Positions 23,882 to 29,800 of a stretch of 64,000 bases of DNA are shown here, piece after piece. The notes under the pieces were generated by a model, which saw only the letters and a list, made by a program, of their open reading frames with translations, was not told the origin of the DNA and ran no database searches. This DNA is from Melieria omissa. Its lineage: Eukaryota; Arthropoda; Insecta; Diptera; Ulidiidae. The position numbers were made by a program, and so were the translations under genes. Every line of letters starts with the position of its first letter. Position 1 is the first letter of the stretch. The stretch is from the NCBI GenBank assembly GCA_963971225.1, contig OZ020269.1, positions 83,924,450 to 83,988,449 of the forward strand. Direction: 5' to 3'.

Positions 23882-26800
23882 CATTGGTGTGTCTGGCGTC
23901 TGTGTGCTGCGTATTTATTGCGATATTTACTTCAACTTGTGTGCATGTTGTCTACATAAAATATACACAGATAAATATCATTAAAATTAGAAACTCATTT
24001 TTCATATAATTCATGGCAATGCACAGCAATGCGTTGCTCGTTAATCAAATAAAAAGATTCTTAATTTATATTCTCGTAAAAAGTTTTTTAAGCTAACAAA
24101 TTTGAAGACTAAACTTTAACGATCGTTCACCACACATTGTCGCAACCAATTTCGACTGTTTTCTTCTCTTAAAAGTCAATCAAAAAGTACATGAATGAAA
24201 AATAGCACATGAATGCCAAATATCTCAAACCTGACTCGGACATGCGTGGATGGTCCGATAAGTATTTAGCCTACAAAAGAAATACGAAAATTTTTGGAAA
24301 GTGGCGTTTTATTTCTCAACGTAGTCTCCTTTCAACTCGATACATTTGACCCAGCGATGCTCCAACTTCTTTAACCCGTCTGAAAAATACGTTTTCTGGA
24401 GGCCTCCGTGGTGGCGATAACCTCCTCATTCGACTCAAATTCCTGCCCGGCGAGTGACTTTTTCAAGTTTGGAAACAAAAAGAAGTCACACGGGGCCAAA
24501 TCTGGAAAATACGGTGGATGGCGCAGCTGTTCGTAGCCTAATGCGACCAATTTGGCGAATCACCGACCGATATTGCTCTTTTTCCATTTTTCTAAAAACC
24601 GCGGACACGTTCGTTTCCACATGGGGTCAAAACAAAACTACAAATCCAATATGGCTGAAATTTGACAGTAGCCGTCTACGAGGATGTACTACACGATAGT
24701 AAATTTCACTTACGATAGTGGCACCATCGGGCGGTGGGGCTAAGTGCTTATCGGACTGCCCACGTAAGTGAGATGGGCACAAAAAAAGTCATCGTCCGCC
24801 GCATAGACAGGACACAATTTACTGCCCGATATGCCACCTTTTACATGTCCTTTGCCCATAAAAAATAGGTCAACCCACTGCCTGCAGTTCCTGCTAATTA
24901 AAGACGGAAAAACCTGCAGTCCCTTCTGCATAAATAAAGAAATATGGGTAGATTCTGAGATGTCCAGAAGGGAAGATGTTCTCTTCTTTGCAGCTCTGTA
25001 CCAAATGTCCCATACTTGAAGCGCACTTGACACAAAAAAGTGACCTACCATGTCGCTCTATAAGGACACAACGCACTGTCTGATATGCTCACCTTTTCCA
25101 TGCGTTTTGCCCATAGAAAATAGCCCATCATTCACCCAACCAACTGACTGCAGTCCCTCCTGCATAAAGACACTAGACATCCTGCAGTCCTTACTGCATA
25201 AAAACAGTAAAACTATGCCTTCCATCATACAAAAAGAAGAAGCCTGCAGTCGCTCCTGCATAAAGACAGAAGCAACCTTGAGCGTTGCTTTGAGATGGCA
25301 GGAAGCATAAGTTTCATCCTTCTCCAAACTTTTTCAGTCTACTTATACTCGCTCGTGGACTAAAGCAACCCAGTTGTTAACAGTCACTTTGATGGCAAAA
25401 CATATTCAAACCTCAATCTTGCTAAAGAGTCTGAGGCCTCATTACACGCCTTTCCTACTTGTCTTTCCTACTGCCTCTGCACCTGCTTTCCGCAACATAT
25501 TTCACTATCTCAAGTGTTGCATATGAAAATTTAGTTTAGATGATGTGAGGTTGGGCACTCATAGTACTCAGTGCACCATTGTTGGACCATTGTACTGTGC
25601 CCAAAGGGAATAGGGGTAGGAAAAAGGATAATAATGGCAAAGGAAAGTCGTGGCCGCCCCGAACTAGGCCTTGGTAAACAACAACTAAACGATACAACTA
25701 ATCTAATACACTGTAACCATCAGGTATTCAGTTATACAGTGCAAGCTCGATCTTCGCGACTAATTAAAAACCAGACCAGCCGCGAAAAATGAATTTTCGC
25801 GATAACAGAACCCAAAATTGTATTGAAAAGTTTTATGTAATTTTTAAAATTAGAATTGTTTTTATTGATATATTTAGATTTTAAACATTTTTAAAGAAAT
25901 TGTAGAGTTTGAGTTGCTTTTTTGGCAAATTATTTTTTAAAATAACAGCTGAATCACGTAGTTCATATAGTGCTGTTGTCGGCTTAAAAAGACAAAAAGG
26001 TTAATATACTAAAAGACGGGGAATTACCTTTTTTGGTTATAGATAGACAGATAAATTTTTTGAAAGGGGAAATGTGCACTGAGATCAAAGTTGATCTATT
26101 GTGCCCCCTACAACTTTAGTGAACGTCCCCTAGTCCCACCGACCTAATGAAGCTTAGTAACTTTTTGGTATAGACATTGTAATAAAATAAAAAAAAAAAC
26201 AGATAAAAGTCGCGAAAATAGAACCCCGTTTTTCGTAAACTGTCGCAATTATAGAACGTGTAATGTTAAAAATTAAGCCGACACGATAACCGGGCCGTCG
26301 CGAGAATGGATAGTCGCGAATACCGAGCTTGCACTGTACCTTATTCAGACAGCCGGCTTAATTGATGTGCGAACAGCAAAAGCTATAAACTCAATTCAAA
26401 ATTAAATTGCCTTAATTAATTTGGTTCAGAATTTCAGCATTTGTTCCAAAACCTAAAAATACCAAAATATGCGTTTGCCACAGGCATTATTACATATTAG
26501 AAAATGTAGTATACATTTAGGATCATCTAACTAAACTAAACATTTACGATCATTTAACTAAAGATATGTTGCATACTTTTAGGGTAATTACATTAAACTT
26601 TAAATTTCTGCTAACTGCTCTAAAAAAGAGTTAAAAAATAAATTTTAAAACACAGCCTTTCATTAGTCAATTCATCAGTCATTACTATTCAATTACAATT
26701 TTCAATAAATCAAAAATGTGTGGTATGCTTTTAAGTGGAAGAAAATTTATTTTTTTATTAAAATCGTTCACTAAAATTTTTTTATTTGTTTTCATTTCCT

Positions 26801-29800
26801 ATTCATTTATTAACTGTTTACCAGTCAATTAATCATAATTCAAATTCACTTAACCCTTATTCTCATACCCGGGTACCCGGGTGCCCACTGCGATGTATTT
26901 TCGTGAAAAAAACTGACAAATAATGAAAATTTTTTTTTTACCTTCCGGATCCTCGTTATTTAGGTGAAAAGCGAACAAATCATATCAAAATTTTATAAAC
27001 ACTTTTTAATTAACAAAATATTGAAAACTTAAAAATTTCATGAAATGGGTACCCGGGTACCCCGGGTGCCAAACGACGTTAGTAAGTTTGGGTATGAGAA
27101 TAAGGGTTAAAATTAGTACAAACAATTTAATATCTGATTACGCTTGTAACCACATCTCTTCGCCATTTACTGCTCATATTGATTTCATTACTAACCTTAA
27201 TAACCACAACAACAATATTCACATAATCAGGAATCATGGAAAGCATCACATTTCAACACCCACACTCATAGACACGCACACACACACACACACTCGGCCA
27301 TAACCCCATTCACTCACTGACATGCGCTTTATCACCAAACTACAACAACAATCACAAAAATGATAACAAAACAAATATGCATACAAATTTGTTTTCATTT
27401 TGATTTTGCCAAAAACGAAAAACTGACCCCACATACTCACCGCTCCAAGTAGCCGACATCGATGCTAATCATCTTTCATTTGTTGCTTTTTGTCTCTCTC
27501 TCCCCCCTCCATCGCTCTTCGTTTCTTTGTTCATACACAAATTGCGCATCAATTCGCGCAGAGCCACTTTGCCATTAACCGATACCAAAGATTTACTTAG
27601 CACCGAGTGTCACTGCGCGCACAATGGCGCTGGCGGCGTTGGCGGTGGTGGCGGCGGCAGCAGCAACACTGCCAACAATGGCCATCACAGCGATGCGACA
27701 GCGACAACTGGCACTGCCAGCGCTGACAGTCAGTCGAAGGCTGCCGCAGCAACGGCTGCCGCAAGCGCGGCAACAACAAACGGCAGCGGCGGCGCTGGCA
27801 GCTCGCACTCGCTGGTGTCCTCATCCTACTTGGGCCTGAGTCTGGGCCACGGCCTGAGCGGCGGCATTTGCAATCTGCGCACAACGGCCGTTGATGCTGT
27901 CGGCCGTGGCGAGAGCAACAATCGACAGCAGCAACAGCAGTCACAGCAGCAGCAACATCATCGCCACTACATGCACTACAATAACAGCAGCGGCAGTAGC
28001 GGCAGCAACAACCATAACAACAACAATAATAACGGCAGCAGCAGCAACATGCATGCGCGTGCCAGCGCGACAACAGCTGCTGCCACCGCCATCGCCTCCT
28101 CCGCCTCCTCATGCTCCGTGTACGAGACGGCCAACGGCCAGATGCAGCACTCCATCTACAATCCGCTGGACAATTTCAGCTCGGAGTGTGGTGGTGGTGG
28201 TGGCGGTGGGGGCGGCGGCGGCGGCGGCGGCATTGGTAGCATGGGCAGCAGTGGCGACGGCGGCGGTGACGGTGTTGTGGGCAACGGCGGTAGTAGTAAT
28301 GTTGGTGTTGGTGTTGGTGGTTTTGGTGGTGTTGGTGTTGGTGGCACTTCATATGCTCGTGATGTCATGCATTCCTCCGCTTCCACGTCGCATTTGCTTA
28401 CCAATTTGTTGCGTAATAATGGCGCCAATTATTTTAATAGCAACAGTGCCGACACAGCAACAGCTGCCACCACGGCGGCAGCAGCGGCAGCCGCCAATGC
28501 GACAGCACTGTCGGCGGCAACGGGCGATAGAGTGGTGTCCGACGACACGACACCCACATCGATGGCGACGGCGCCTGGCAACGAGAACAACAGCCACAGC
28601 AACTGTGATTTTAGACACGAAAATAATCAGGTGAGCGCCACACTACGATTTATTCTCCCTTCTTCCATCTCTTTCATGTGTAATTTTCTCGTCATTTATG
28701 CTGACGTCTTTTATAACACAAACTTTTTGCCTTTTTGCTTTTTCATTGCCTATGAATTTTAATAATGCTTCTTTGTTCTTCTTGTCTCGCCGCGTCAGAA
28801 TGGTCTGGAGGACTCACCACGCCGCCATAGTTCGATGGACCAGCTGATTGGCTTGCTGAACGAAATGGGAAAATCGTCAAGGACAAGAAGTCTCAGTGAC
28901 GGTGGAACACAGGACGATGAAGGTAAGTTTACAAATAATTATTATGGAATCCGCAAAATCCTCTGATTGCTTTCAGTTGAAAAAGAAGCGCAGCCGGATC
29001 TGCTCAACAATACGCCTCCCGTGCCTCCCAAACGTTCCCATCGTCGACGTCACACCCCGCCACGCCCCATCTCCAACGGACTGCCGCCCACGCCCAAGGT
29101 GCACATGGGCGCCTGCTTCTCCAAGATCTTCAACGGCTGTCCGCTGCGCGTGCACTGCACCGCCTCCTGGATACACCCGGAGACGCGCGATCAGCACCTG
29201 CTCATCGGCGCCGAGGAGGGCATCTTCAATCTGAACATGAACGAGCTGCACGACGCAGCCATTGATCAGCTATTTCCGCGTCGCACCACCTGGCTGTATG
29301 TGATCAAGGATGTGCTGATGAGTCTGTCAGGTGTGTGCTGCACACATTGCCCCACTTTTCCATATCCTCTCAATAACTGCTGCCTCATTTCGTTATAGGC
29401 AAATCGTGTCAGCTGTATCGACACGATTTGATTGCGTTGCACTCGAAGCAGACGCATCGCTTCTCGCTGCACATGAACAAAATCCCCGAAAGACTGGTAC
29501 CGCGCAAATTTGCACTCACCACCAAAGTTCCCGACACCAAAGGCTGCACGCAGTGCTGCGTCACGCGCAATCCGTACAACGGCTACAAGTACTTGTGCGG
29601 CGCCACGCCGGGCGGCATCTTCCTCATGCAGTGGTATGATCCGCTGAACAAGTTCATGCTGCTGAAGCAGTGCGAGTGGCCGGCGACGAGCATACTGGGC
29701 GGCGGTCATGGCTGTGTGCAGAACGGACACACGCCCGTCTTCGAGATGATCATCACGCCCGAACTGGAGTATCCGATTGTGTGCACGGGCGTGCGCAAGG

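Noticed and set aside
28059..28060. Possible CRISPR-like or prokaryotic signals
   Set aside because: No direct repeats with uniform spacers and no bacterial gene layout anywhere; the window is a fly-type genome.
27597..28634. Long open frames on both strands overlapping hppy exon f (for example 27597-28112 minus, 27891-28634 plus)
   Set aside because: They are by-products of the GGN/CAG/GCN repeat composition; the hppy frame has matching splice sites and phases on both sides.
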